Below are positions 1-8,524 of a DNA stretch of 64,000 nt, in pieces. Within the stretch, counting starts at the first letter, position 1. Every line of letters starts with the position of its first letter. Made by a program: the position numbers and the translations under genes. Origin of the DNA: an uncultured Clostridia bacterium (GTDB lineage: Bacteria > Bacillota > Clostridia > Oscillospirales > Acutalibacteraceae); contig CAMAZY010000004.1 of the NCBI GenBank assembly GCA_945863885.1, positions 45,071-109,070 of the forward strand. The letters are read 5' to 3'. A model generated the notes under the pieces. That model saw only the letters and a program-made list of their open reading frames with translations, did not search any database and was not told the origin of the DNA.

Positions 1-900
1 GCCGGGGCAGGCGCTTGTAACCGCAATAATTTTTTTCTTATGCCGGTCGAGATGATTGACCACTCGCCGTTTCAAATAGCGGAACGCTTCCGAGAAGCCT
101 GCATGCTTTTGCGAAATCGTAACCATAGTTTCGGCGTTGTTCCTGCGCTTTTTGATATTGACCCACGGAACCTCGACAAGACATTTCTGGTTGAGCTTCT
201 TTTTGATGTCGTCACGCTGTCTGACAGTGTTTCTTGTCAGCGCATAGACAGCCATGATCAACAAGGAAAGAAACAGACCCGCCGCCGTGGCGGTCACGAT
301 TTCTTTTTTGCAGGAAAAAGGATTGGTCGGCTCGGTCGGCATTTTCGGCTTCGTAAAAATCGACATCTGCGTTTCACCGATGATGTACTGAGCAAGTCTC
401 GGATAATGTTCAATGACCGCTTCGAGAAGATTGTACGCATCCTCCGGAGAAGAGCTTGTCACGGTAATCGTGAAAATCGGCGCCGATTCAACGTTATTCT
501 TCGCCGAAATCGTTCCGTTCATGGCATTTGCGCCAAGCTGATCGTACAAGATAGAGCGCATCGTTTCGCTGTTGATAATATAGCTGAAGGTTTTGGAAAG
601 CTGTTCGGCAATGCCCGAATTATAGTAAGAAGAAAACGAGGAAGCGCCCGATGCGATAGAACTCGTGTTTTCCGCCGAAATAGAAAAAGAAGCCTGCGCA
701 GTATAATAAGGCTTATATTCCTTTTTGCAATAGAAATAAGCGGCAACACAAAACACAGCGACAAAAATAACCGCTGTCCACCAAAAGCGCTTGAACGCTT
801 TGAATAAGTCAACCAAAAAAACATCAAGCTTTATGAAATCGCCGAGATAAGTTTCCTCTCCGGTATCAGGAGACTTTTGCACCGTGGTTTCGTCCTGCAT
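1..900 (-). CDS. Wzz/CpsC chain-length regulator fused to CpsD-type BY-kinase, 3' part outside window
   Basis: Only the first 300 codons are in the window; the gene runs off the left edge. The protein has an N-terminal cytoplasmic stretch, a membrane segment at about residues 40-58, an extracellular Wzz-type region and a second membrane segment near 203-222. The last visible residues (293-300) read AVTSACPG, which is the beginning of the BY-kinase Walker A motif (consensus VTSxxPGEGKST), so the gene is a chain-length regulator fused to a tyrosine autokinase. It should act at the cytoplasmic membrane to set polysaccharide length. Start: ATG at 900 with CGGAG six bases upstream. It follows a second gene of the same design after about 44 bases. 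The start of the Walker A is seen; the rest of the kinase is inferred. Confidence 0.85.
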   Translation of the reverse strand, partial: MQDETTVQKSPDTGEETYLGDFIKLDVFLVDLFKAFKRFWWTAVIFVAVFCVAAYFYCKKEYKPYYTAQASFSISAENTSSIASGASSFSSYYNSGIAEQLSKTFSYIINSETMRSILYDQLGANAMNGTISAKNNVESAPIFTITVTSSSPEDAYNLLEAVIEHYPRLAQYIIGETQMSIFTKPKMPTEPTNPFSCKKEIVTATAAGLFLSLLIMAVYALTRNTVRQRDDIKKKLNQKCLVEVPWVNIKKRRNNAETMVTISQKHAGFSEAFRYLKRRVVNHLDRHKKKIIAVTSACPG

Positions 901-944
901 TGAAAACTCCGTTTCCTTTCCGGCCGCTTTGTTTTTGCGCAGCC

Positions 945-2369
945 TTATGTGTTTGAATAATAATAAGCACCGTAATTGTCGTATTTTTTAGACTTTGGAA
1001 GCTTGTCCGACAGCAGGTCGCTTTGTATCGTCCGGTAATCGTTCAGAATACAGCCCGCAAAGTAAGCGTCGGAATCGGTAAGTAGGTCAATCGTATCATT
1101 GATTTCGGCAATAAAGGTTTTATCCTGTCTGACGATAAGAAGCGATGCATCAACCTGATCGATGATGTTTTCGGCGTCCGCCGTAAGCGACATCGGCGGC
1201 GAGTCGATGATAATATAATCATACTCCTCTTGAAGCTTTTTCAGCATTTGCGAAAACCGGCTCCCACCCAACAGCTCAAAGGCGAACTGATAGCTGTTTT
1301 TTCCGTCAATGATACGAAGTCCGCTTTCGGTGTCGGTCTTGATGATATCTTCAAGTTCCGCCTTTCCGAGAAGATAGTTTCCGAACTCGTTATACGTCGT
1401 ATTGACGGCGGGATTGAAAGTCTTATAAACCGAGGGTCTTCTAAGGTCGATGTCGATCAGAACCGTCTTGTAACCTTTTTTCGAAAGATTGAGGGCGATA
1501 TTCGTTGAAACGGTCGTTTTCCCCTCGTGTTCGTCAACACTTGTAATCAGTACGCTCTTGATTCCTCTTGAGCTTTTGAGATATTCAACCTTCGTCGAGA
1601 TTCTGTTAATACTCTCGACAAAAGCGTAACTGCAAAACGGATTGAAAATGTTGATTCTCAGCGGCTGCTTGTTTTTCTTGCTGATTTCTATCATCTGACG
1701 GCTCGGCTTTTCGTGATAAATCGTTCCGAACAGACTTCCGTCAACATACTGTTCAATATCATTTTCCTGTTTTACGGTGTCCCGTAAATAAGAGAACAGC
1801 GCCAACAGAAGTCCGATCATGGCCGCCGAAGCAAGACCGGCCAGAATCGTCTTTTGCGAAACGGAGACCGTATTGTTCGGAAATGTTGCAACCGCCGGTG
1901 TTTTCAGAATGTTGATATAAACATCCTGAAACAGGTTTTCGGCAAAAACATTTTCGTAATTTTCGAGAACCGCAACCACTGTTTTATACGAATCGACAGG
2001 CGACCGGCTCACGGCACTGATGGTAATCAGATTCGTTTCCGGAACAGCCTGAGCCGTTACGTTCGCCATGTTGAAGTCATGAACATTTTCATTGATGATC
2101 TTCGCCATAACGTCACTTTTGAAGATGTTCTGGAACACCCCCGCCACCTCAATCGTTTTGGTGATATTGGAGGTGATATAGCCGTTCGAGTCACGCACAT
2201 TGACCGCAACGGTTGTGCTGCTCTGATACGTCGGCTTGTAAGCATAACCGTAATATGTCTTGGTTCCCCAAAATCCGATCAGAAAAGCAAGAACAATCAC
2301 CCAGAAATTATAAAGTATGTCCATCACAATGGTATACAGATTGATGTTGGAAAGCTTCAGTTCTTTCAT
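945..2369 (-). CDS. Wzz/CpsC-CpsD fusion: chain-length regulator with BY-kinase domain
   Basis: Complete 474-residue membrane protein. Membrane segments lie near residues 14-36 and 174-195 and enclose a Wzz-type extracellular domain. The C-terminal cytoplasmic domain carries a P-loop at 277-286 (SVDEHEGKTT; the usual Pro-Gly before Glu is replaced by Glu-His), Walker A' VLIDIDLRRP at 303-312 and Walker B IIIDSPP near 386-392. The C-terminus is tyrosine-rich (YDNYGAYYY), as expected for a cluster that is autophosphorylated and dephosphorylated by the CpsB phosphatase encoded upstream. ATG start overlaps the stop of the preceding gene in ATGA, so translation is probably coupled. In most Firmicutes CpsC and CpsD are separate; here they are one chain, and a second fusion follows. 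Confidence 0.92.
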   Translation of the reverse strand: MKELKLSNINLYTIVMDILYNFWVIVLAFLIGFWGTKTYYGYAYKPTYQSSTTVAVNVRDSNGYITSNITKTIEVAGVFQNIFKSDVMAKIINENVHDFNMANVTAQAVPETNLITISAVSRSPVDSYKTVVAVLENYENVFAENLFQDVYINILKTPAVATFPNNTVSVSQKTILAGLASAAMIGLLLALFSYLRDTVKQENDIEQYVDGSLFGTIYHEKPSRQMIEISKKNKQPLRINIFNPFCSYAFVESINRISTKVEYLKSSRGIKSVLITSVDEHEGKTTVSTNIALNLSKKGYKTVLIDIDLRRPSVYKTFNPAVNTTYNEFGNYLLGKAELEDIIKTDTESGLRIIDGKNSYQFAFELLGGSRFSQMLKKLQEEYDYIIIDSPPMSLTADAENIIDQVDASLLIVRQDKTFIAEINDTIDLLTDSDAYFAGCILNDYRTIQSDLLSDKLPKSKKYDNYGAYYYSNT

Positions 2370-3226
2370 CCGTTCTTATCCTCACACATAACGATTATTC
2401 GTTCTCTTGTTATCCTCGTGTATTTTCCGGTCGTTTTTCCGGCCTTTTCTTCCGGAATCAAAAGATTGAGCCAGACGTCGTAGGCTCCGGGCTTTGACAG
2501 ATCAAGAGCAGAGTCATCAATCTGAATCTTCCCTTCCTTAAACGGCTTTCCCATATAAGTAATACTGCCGATCATCTTTTTAAAATCAGGCTTTTTGTCT
2601 CCGGTCTTTACAAAAATCAGATGATTGCCGACATTGATTCTGTAATTGCTGTCAAGAGAATACTGATCAACTTTAACGGCGTCAATCGTCCAGCGATAGA
2701 TGAAGCCTTTGCTGTTGCTGACCTTATAATTGATTGAAACACGGTTTCCGTCAACGTCTTCCTCGTTTACCACAACAGAAAGCCGGTCGGTAATATTCCC
2801 ATCGAATTTATCGGTGACCGTTGCACTGCCGGAAATGTTAATGATTGCATTTTCGGGAAAGACAAGATCGTCGCTGAGATAAAAAGCCGGCGCTTCATAA
2901 TCGGTAAAAATAATTTTTACGCTCTTTTTCGCAACATTGTTGTCGTTATCGGCGACACAGAACGTAACGTTCGACTCTCCCTCACTGATAAACTGCGAAA
3001 TGCTTTCGATAAAAACTTTTCCGGTAAGATCGCCGTCCTTGGAGTCTGTTGCCTTGACGTGCTTTAATAATTCTTTGTCGCTGACGTCACATTTTGCCTT
3101 TATCACTTCGGTGTCAACCGTAATAACAGGCTTTGTCGTGTCGATTTTTACACTCACACGGAACGTAATCGTCAAAACAAGCACAACGGCAAACAGCACG
3201 GCAACAAGCACACGCAAAAAACGCAT
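2366..3226 (-). CDS. Membrane-anchored Ig-like (DUF5011-type) exopolysaccharide-cluster protein
   Basis: 286 residues. An N-terminal hydrophobic segment (about residues 4-24) would anchor or export the protein. The rest looks like tandem bacterial Ig-like beta-sandwich domains: the phrase ATDSKDGDLTGKV and, later, VTDKFDGNITDRL are the typical 'D-x-x-DGD-[LI]-T' signature of DUF5011/cadherin-like repeats. No catalytic motif was recognised. The gene sits between cpsB and the first BY-kinase fusion, with AAGGAG before its ATG and a four-base overlap with the next gene. Its place suggests a wall-facing accessory to polymerisation or attachment of the polysaccharide; this role is inference. Confidence 0.75.
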   Translation of the reverse strand: MRFLRVLVAVLFAVVLVLTITFRVSVKIDTTKPVITVDTEVIKAKCDVSDKELLKHVKATDSKDGDLTGKVFIESISQFISEGESNVTFCVADNDNNVAKKSVKIIFTDYEAPAFYLSDDLVFPENAIINISGSATVTDKFDGNITDRLSVVVNEEDVDGNRVSINYKVSNSKGFIYRWTIDAVKVDQYSLDSNYRINVGNHLIFVKTGDKKPDFKKMIGSITYMGKPFKEGKIQIDDSALDLSKPGAYDVWLNLLIPEEKAGKTTGKYTRITRERIIVMCEDKNG

Positions 3227-3238
3227 TCCATCAACTCC

Positions 3239-3970
3239 TTAATACGTTACAACTTCGTCACGGATCACCCTGAGAGGATTCTCGTTAAAAATTCGGTTCA
3301 CATAGCTCATGCCGAGCCGGTATGTCAGCATCTCATGAGCCTGCTGCATTTCAGGTGTTCGCTGATACGGACTGTGACAGTCGCTTGCGACAAAATGGAC
3401 AAGATGGTTGTCCAAAAGCCACTTCGAAAGCCGCTGCGCCTGCGGTCCGTATTTTCCCAAAGGACTTCCTTTATTGACCTGAAGCAGACAGCCCTTTTCG
3501 AGCAATCCGTACGCATCGGACGGATTTTCAAACAGGAAATTATATCGTTCGGGATGCGCAATAATCGGAATATAGCGAAACTGCATCAGCTGAGACAGCA
3601 CATAGCTGACACGCTGAAATTCATCGTCAAAATCAAATTCAATCAGCACATACCGGGAATTGTTGATCGGGATAATTCCGCCCTCATCGGCGATTCGTCC
3701 GATTTCTGTAACGCCGAAATGCTCGGCGCCCTGATAAAGGCTGACTTTTATCCCCTGACTTTCACATTCCTGCCGAAGCTGTTTTCCGAAAGACTCTAAC
3801 TGCTGCTTCGATACATCAAATCGGCATTGATTTTTATTCAGATAGTGAGGCGTCATAACCATGCTTCTCGTTCCGCTCTCATAAGCCTGACGAATCATCG
3901 CAAGTGATTCTTCAACCGAGTCGGAACCGTCATCTACCCCCGGAATAATATGAGCATGAATATCAACCAA
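3239..3970 (-). CDS. cpsB: CpsB/YwqE-type protein-tyrosine phosphatase, PHP family
   Basis: Metal-dependent phosphatase of the PHP superfamily that removes phosphate from the tyrosine tail of BY-kinases. From the chosen start the protein begins MVDIHAHIIPGVDDG, the metal-binding motif found at the very N-terminus of this family. Other conserved pieces are TPHY, IAHPERY and ASDCH. An ATG twelve codons upstream is open (4,006), but TTG at 3,968-3,970 has AAAGGCGG seven bases upstream and gives the standard family N-terminus, so TTG (243 residues) is preferred. It lies directly before the Ig-like gene and the two kinase fusions, its expected substrates. Confidence 0.9.
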   Translation of the reverse strand: MVDIHAHIIPGVDDGSDSVEESLAMIRQAYESGTRSMVMTPHYLNKNQCRFDVSKQQLESFGKQLRQECESQGIKVSLYQGAEHFGVTEIGRIADEGGIIPINNSRYVLIEFDFDDEFQRVSYVLSQLMQFRYIPIIAHPERYNFLFENPSDAYGLLEKGCLLQVNKGSPLGKYGPQAQRLSKWLLDNHLVHFVASDCHSPYQRTPEMQQAHEMLTYRLGMSYVNRIFNENPLRVIRDEVVTY

Positions 3971-4049
3971 ATCCTCACCGCCTTTCGTATTGTTATAGTA
4001 TAGCATTTCTTTTATGTTCCGGTCAATGAATATACTGTCAAAATAATAT

Positions 4050-5777
4050 TCAGATCACAATTTCTTTTTCCGAAACCGTACAATCCGCAACCGAATATAC
4101 CCGGCTGCATATTTCCATGACGCTTGTCTTATGGGTAATCAGAATACAGGTTTTCTTCTGTGACAACGACTTGATATTCTCAAGAAGCTGTTTTTCCGTC
4201 GTCAGATCAATGGCGCTTGTCGATTCGTCAAGCAGAATGACGGGACTGTCGCTTAAAATGGCTCTGGCAACCGAAATTCTTTGAGCCTGCCCCTCGGAAA
4301 GCCCGAAATTGTCTTCGCCGATAGCTGTATGAATGCCGTTAGGCATTTTGGATACAAAGTCATACGCACAGGCCGCTTTCAGCGCGTGGATAATTTCTTC
4401 GTCCGAAGCGTCCGGGCGAAGCATCCTCATGTTTTCGGCAATCGTGCCCGAAAAAAGCGAATGACCCTGCGGAACATAGGCGAACGCCCGCCGTGTACAT
4501 TCGGAAATACTCAGCTTTTCTCCGCCCTGAACACCTTTTAAATAAGCGCTTCCTTTTTCCGGCTCAACAAGACTCAGAAGAAGCCGTAAAATCGTCGTCT
4601 TTCCCGCACCGGAACGGCCGACAAGAGCGACAATCTCTCCCGGTTCGGCGTGCAGACTGACATGATGCAAAACCGGCTCGTCATCCTCATAAGAAAAGCT
4701 GACGTCCCGGACAACAACGGACACGCCGCTGTCCCGATTGTTTTTGATAAAGCGTTCGGTTTCTCCTCTGTCGGTGTTTTCGGCTTCAAGCTGCGTGATC
4801 TCCATCAGTCTGCTTGCCGAAACTGCTGAGCTGACGGCGTTCGGAATCAGAGAAACGATTGCGCTGAATGCTCCCGAAAGAACGGAGGAAAGCTGCATAA
4901 ACATCGCCATTGTACCGAAATCAATGGCGCCCTTCCAAAGCCGGTAAACAGCAAATCCAAAGCAGGAATAGGATACAAGCAGACCGAAAAGCGAAACGCC
5001 GATGGAGGAGACCACCGCAATTTTATTCTGGCTTAATAGCGCCTCGGTCAGCGTTGACTGCACCATTTTGAAGCGGATATCGAAATCCGATTTCAAATCA
5101 AAAGCCTTTATGTTGTGGATTCCCCGGAAGGTCTCACTCAAAAAAGCGACCAATTCACTCGATGCGGAACGGACTTTTTTGGTACTCTCCCTCATTTTCG
5201 TAACAAATACCGCCGACACAATAACGGTTGCAGGCGTTCCGAGAAGTGCAATCAATGCCATCATCTTATCATAATGAAGAATCAGGAAAAAGGCACAGAC
5301 GAACTGAAAAAATTTCGTAATAAAGGTCGGCAGCCAGTTCAAAACGCTTGCGCTGACGGTCGAAACGTCATTGTTAACACGATTGAGAATGTCGCCCGAA
5401 CGGAAAGAAACGAAATCCTGCCACTTTGCGCTCATGACACGGGAGAACACATCCTGACGGATATTTTTCGTAACGTTTGTACTCGAAACGGCGGAAATCC
5501 TTGAAAGGACGGCATTGAGCAAAACAGAAGCAACGCCGAAACCGACATACAGACAGCCGAGCGTCAGAAGAGAAGAAGAGTCCATTCCCGTAACCGCATT
5601 GATCAGATTTTTGGAAATGACCGATCCGGCAAGACCGAAAGCGGTTGCAACAAAGCCCAAAGCGATATACAGCACAAGATAAGCCCTATACTCTTTTACA
5701 TATTGCCATATCCACTTAAGCTCATCGGCTATTTCACGGGCAGACATCGACCGGAGTCTTTCAACCGTCTTTTTCAT
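4050..5777 (-). CDS. ABC half-transporter, fused permease and ATPase (MsbA/PglK type)
   Basis: 575 residues: a six-helix type-1 exporter domain (about 1-330) followed by an ATPase with Walker A GRSGAGKTT near 386, ABC signature LSEGQAQR near 492 (the second Gly of LSGGQ is Glu), Walker B VILLDES near 512 and an H-loop His near 549. Length and architecture fit homodimeric lipid or lipid-linked oligosaccharide flippases. No Wzx flippase was seen among the fifteen genes of this operon, and a PglA-like transferase and CapD/PglF-like dehydratase are present, so a PglK-like flippase role is attractive. That role is inferred from context; multidrug or peptide export cannot be excluded. Confidence 0.85.
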   Translation of the reverse strand: MKKTVERLRSMSAREIADELKWIWQYVKEYRAYLVLYIALGFVATAFGLAGSVISKNLINAVTGMDSSSLLTLGCLYVGFGVASVLLNAVLSRISAVSSTNVTKNIRQDVFSRVMSAKWQDFVSFRSGDILNRVNNDVSTVSASVLNWLPTFITKFFQFVCAFFLILHYDKMMALIALLGTPATVIVSAVFVTKMRESTKKVRSASSELVAFLSETFRGIHNIKAFDLKSDFDIRFKMVQSTLTEALLSQNKIAVVSSIGVSLFGLLVSYSCFGFAVYRLWKGAIDFGTMAMFMQLSSVLSGAFSAIVSLIPNAVSSAVSASRLMEITQLEAENTDRGETERFIKNNRDSGVSVVVRDVSFSYEDDEPVLHHVSLHAEPGEIVALVGRSGAGKTTILRLLLSLVEPEKGSAYLKGVQGGEKLSISECTRRAFAYVPQGHSLFSGTIAENMRMLRPDASDEEIIHALKAACAYDFVSKMPNGIHTAIGEDNFGLSEGQAQRISVARAILSDSPVILLDESTSAIDLTTEKQLLENIKSLSQKKTCILITHKTSVMEICSRVYSVADCTVSEKEIVI

Positions 5778-5803
5778 CTCTTCACCGCCTTACAAATAAA
5801 AAA

Positions 5804-6430
5804 TTAAACGTTTATTTTTCTCAAAGCCAACGTAAAAACCAAGATTTCATACACCGCAAGAAGCGGAATCAATCCACGCACAAGCCTTTCGGGCTTTTCG
5901 GTCAAAAAAACAGGACGCCTGCCTTTTTTTGCCGTCCGGGCGGTCATAGCAGACCATAGTCCGAACCCGACCAACGCACCGACGGTGTTGTTGAGCAGAT
6001 CGTCGGTCTCACAAACGCCGAGGCTGAACAAAAGCTGACAAAGCTCGGCAAACAGGCTGAGCAAAAAGCCGGACACACCGACCGTAAGAAAGCTGCTTTT
6101 CTTTTCGCCGAGCAAAAACGGCAGAAAGAACCCGATCGGGATAAAAATGACAATGTTTTCGATAATCTGAGCGTACACATCGATTCCGTATTTTCCGGAA
6201 ATCACCGCTTGATAGGACCACAACGGTGTCAGCTGTGCCTGAACATCGTGGGCGGTCCGCCGAAAAACGGCAAGATAAACGAAAAACAGACAGGCACACC
6301 CGAACAATACCACGCCGGCAATACGGGCAAGCCTTTCTTTTTCCCGATACTGAAAGCAATAATAGACAAACGAAAACACAAGCAAACCGGAAAACATCAT
6401 CGTCACAAGGACGGCATCTCTTTCAAGCAT
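5804..6430 (-). CDS. VanZ-like family membrane protein
   Basis: 208 residues with about five membrane segments. The VanZ-like signature is visible: an Asn-rich start of a helix (IIENIVIFIPIGFFLP), then LLSLFAELCQ and the acidic DDLLNNTVGALVG motif. VanZ-like proteins are common in clostridial cell-wall and polysaccharide clusters; the first member gave teicoplanin resistance, but most have no known reaction. The gene stands between the polymerase and the ABC transporter, with AGAGGT eight bases before ATG. Confidence 0.82.
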   Translation of the reverse strand: MLERDAVLVTMMFSGLLVFSFVYYCFQYREKERLARIAGVVLFGCACLFFVYLAVFRRTAHDVQAQLTPLWSYQAVISGKYGIDVYAQIIENIVIFIPIGFFLPFLLGEKKSSFLTVGVSGFLLSLFAELCQLLFSLGVCETDDLLNNTVGALVGFGLWSAMTARTAKKGRRPVFLTEKPERLVRGLIPLLAVYEILVFTLALRKINV

Positions 6431-6484
6431 TTTTTGAACCTCTGATAAAAATTTCGTACTCTTTTGAAAAAGGCCAATGCAGAA

Positions 6485-7603
6485 TCAATAATACCAGCCG
6501 AGAACGGAGCTGTAATAATGTGAATCCCAGTTCACAGCCATCTGATACCAGAACCAGACGGTATATAACGCACCAAACACTCCGACAACGGCGATTCTCG
6601 TATTCCCCTTGAAGCAGTATTTAAACAGCATCGGATAGGTCAGGAGCTGATAGATGGTAAAGTATTCCGCCATTCGTCCCATCAGGTTTCCGCCGACGAT
6701 CGCCGCCGCAATCCAAACGGCAGCATTGACAAGAGACAGGTTCATGCAAAGACACCATTTCCGTTCGCTCCAAAGCTGCTTATTTTTACGGAAGATAAAT
6801 CCTATAACGCAGGGAACCAAAGCAACAAAGGCTCTTAGAACATTGACGCCCTCGGCGTTCATAAGCTCCGTCATCTGATTCTCATATTTGGTATCCTCAA
6901 AGAAAATCTGCATTCCCTCAAGTACGGGATTCAGGAAGATAATTGTCACCGCAAAAACAACGATAACCGCATACATCGTTTTGCTCCACGGCTTGATAAA
7001 GGCAAACAGCAGTGCAATCAGCATAACATACGCCGTACCGTGGAACTGCGCCGCAATCACAATTACAACGACATACCAAAAGTATTTTTTCTGTTCAAGA
7101 AGCTTAAACGCCGCAAAGCATATCGTGACCGCCACAAACTGCCGCATACCGTTGAGCATATAAGTGAACTCGGTTGAAGCAACAAAGACAAACATACTGA
7201 CGCCGGGCATAACGGAATAGTCCTTGAGAATCAGACAAATGAAAACGATTTGAATGACGGCAAGTATAGTAAGCCAAACATTTGCATTGGGATAAATCAT
7301 TTTAATGAGCGTTGCAAACATATAAAAGAATTTATCTTTTTCATCGGGATCCGTCAGAATAGAAAAGAAATAGCGGAAGCTCGGTTCGGCATTATTGAAA
7401 CTCAAAATATATGCATATGTATCAGCAAAGCTGGTTCTCATACCGGCAATAAAAATCAAAGGAATAAACGAGCATAATAGCGAAGCAAAGGTCGGTCTGA
7501 CGTATCGCTTTCCGTTTTCGATTCCGGTCTTGACGATAAACCATTTTTTCCAGGTGAGCGCAACTAAGGTTGTCCAGGCAAAAATACCCCAGAAAACAAG
7601 CAT
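6485..7603 (-). CDS. EpsG/Wzy-like polysaccharide polymerase
   Basis: 372-residue multi-spanning membrane protein with roughly ten hydrophobic segments and long loops, the usual appearance of EpsG-family and Wzy polymerases. N-terminal features such as SLLCSFIPLIFIAGMR followed by DTYAYI, and the central MLNGMRQFVAV, resemble EpsG proteins. It would join repeat units on the outer face of the membrane. Start is ATG with GAGG five bases upstream. Neighbours are the GT2 gene upstream and VanZ-like gene downstream. Polymerases diverge fast, so the call rests on topology, motif fragments and position. Confidence 0.82.
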   Translation of the reverse strand: MLVFWGIFAWTTLVALTWKKWFIVKTGIENGKRYVRPTFASLLCSFIPLIFIAGMRTSFADTYAYILSFNNAEPSFRYFFSILTDPDEKDKFFYMFATLIKMIYPNANVWLTILAVIQIVFICLILKDYSVMPGVSMFVFVASTEFTYMLNGMRQFVAVTICFAAFKLLEQKKYFWYVVVIVIAAQFHGTAYVMLIALLFAFIKPWSKTMYAVIVVFAVTIIFLNPVLEGMQIFFEDTKYENQMTELMNAEGVNVLRAFVALVPCVIGFIFRKNKQLWSERKWCLCMNLSLVNAAVWIAAAIVGGNLMGRMAEYFTIYQLLTYPMLFKYCFKGNTRIAVVGVFGALYTVWFWYQMAVNWDSHYYSSVLGWYY

Positions 7604-7625
7604 TTGTCCTCACCCGCCTTTCGTT

Positions 7626-8513
7626 TTACTTTTGCTTGTTAATTTTCAATCTGATATATAAATTCAACAGAACGCCGAACGGCACGGCAAGTATCGTCAA
7701 AAACTTTTTCGGCGACTTTTTGAGAAAATGCCGCTCTTTTGCAAAAATGCACGACGACACATAATGAATGGCGCCCGTGGCCGCTTCGGTAAGGCTTTGT
7801 GCATACTCCATTCTCATGATTCTTGCATACATAAAGCCCCTCGGGCTTTGTTTGTACTGCCGGAAGATGCTTGCTCCCGAGCCGTCGGACTGATATTCGA
7901 CCCGACAAAGTGGCTCATCGAGCACAAGCATTTCATAATCCCGGTCAATCATTGCATAAAGCGTACCGAGCGGTACAAGCTTTTCGCCCTCATATTCGGG
8001 GTACGGCGGATATTTTCTGACAACTTCCGTCCGAAGAACAAGCTTTTTGTCGCCGCTTCCGCCGTTTCGGTAATAGGAACTGAGCGTTGTTGTCTCAAGC
8101 CCCTCGGGGAAACCTTTTCCGATAACGTTGCCGTCAAAGTCTGTATCATAGCCTAACACACCGGCATATTTTTCGCTTCCCTCTTCGTTCCAGAAATCGA
8201 GAATTTTTCTGACCGCTTCTTCGCCGATCATATCGTCGGAATCGATACAGGTATTCAGTTCGGTTTTTATGTTTTGATAGGCGACATTGTGCGCCGTGTG
8301 CATTCCGCCGTTTTTCTTATAGATATATTCGATCCGAAAGCCGCAGTCCTCTTTCTTGAAAGACTCAACAAGTTCTTTCGTGTTATCCGTCGAGCCGTCG
8401 TCGACAATCAGCCAGATAAAGTCCTTATTTGACTGCTGTCTGAGCGCTTCAAAGGCTCTCGGGAGCGTATGCGCACGGTTATACGCCGGGGTAAAAATCG
8501 TAAGCTGTTCCAT
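7626..8513 (-). CDS. Glycosyltransferase family 2
   Basis: GT-A fold transferase, 295 residues from the chosen ATG. It opens with LTIFTPAYNRAHTLPRAF, then IVDDGSTDNT (nucleotide-sugar site) near 35-45 and CIDSDDMI (the DxD-type metal site) near 90. A TTG fifteen bases upstream overlaps the stop of the preceding gene in TTGA, but ATG at 8,513 has an AAGAG site and gives a normal GT2 N-terminus. It probably adds one sugar to the lipid-linked repeat unit on the cytoplasmic side. Donor and acceptor cannot be told from sequence. Confidence 0.9.
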   Translation of the reverse strand: MEQLTIFTPAYNRAHTLPRAFEALRQQSNKDFIWLIVDDGSTDNTKELVESFKKEDCGFRIEYIYKKNGGMHTAHNVAYQNIKTELNTCIDSDDMIGEEAVRKILDFWNEEGSEKYAGVLGYDTDFDGNVIGKGFPEGLETTTLSSYYRNGGSGDKKLVLRTEVVRKYPPYPEYEGEKLVPLGTLYAMIDRDYEMLVLDEPLCRVEYQSDGSGASIFRQYKQSPRGFMYARIMRMEYAQSLTEAATGAIHYVSSCIFAKERHFLKKSPKKFLTILAVPFGVLLNLYIRLKINKQK

Positions 8514-8524
8514 ATTCCACTCTT

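Noticed and set aside
40..807. Long open frame on the plus strand at the left edge
   Set aside because: It is antisense to the Wzz/BY-kinase gene, whose protein shows clear family motifs; the antisense translation is Arg-rich and resembles nothing.
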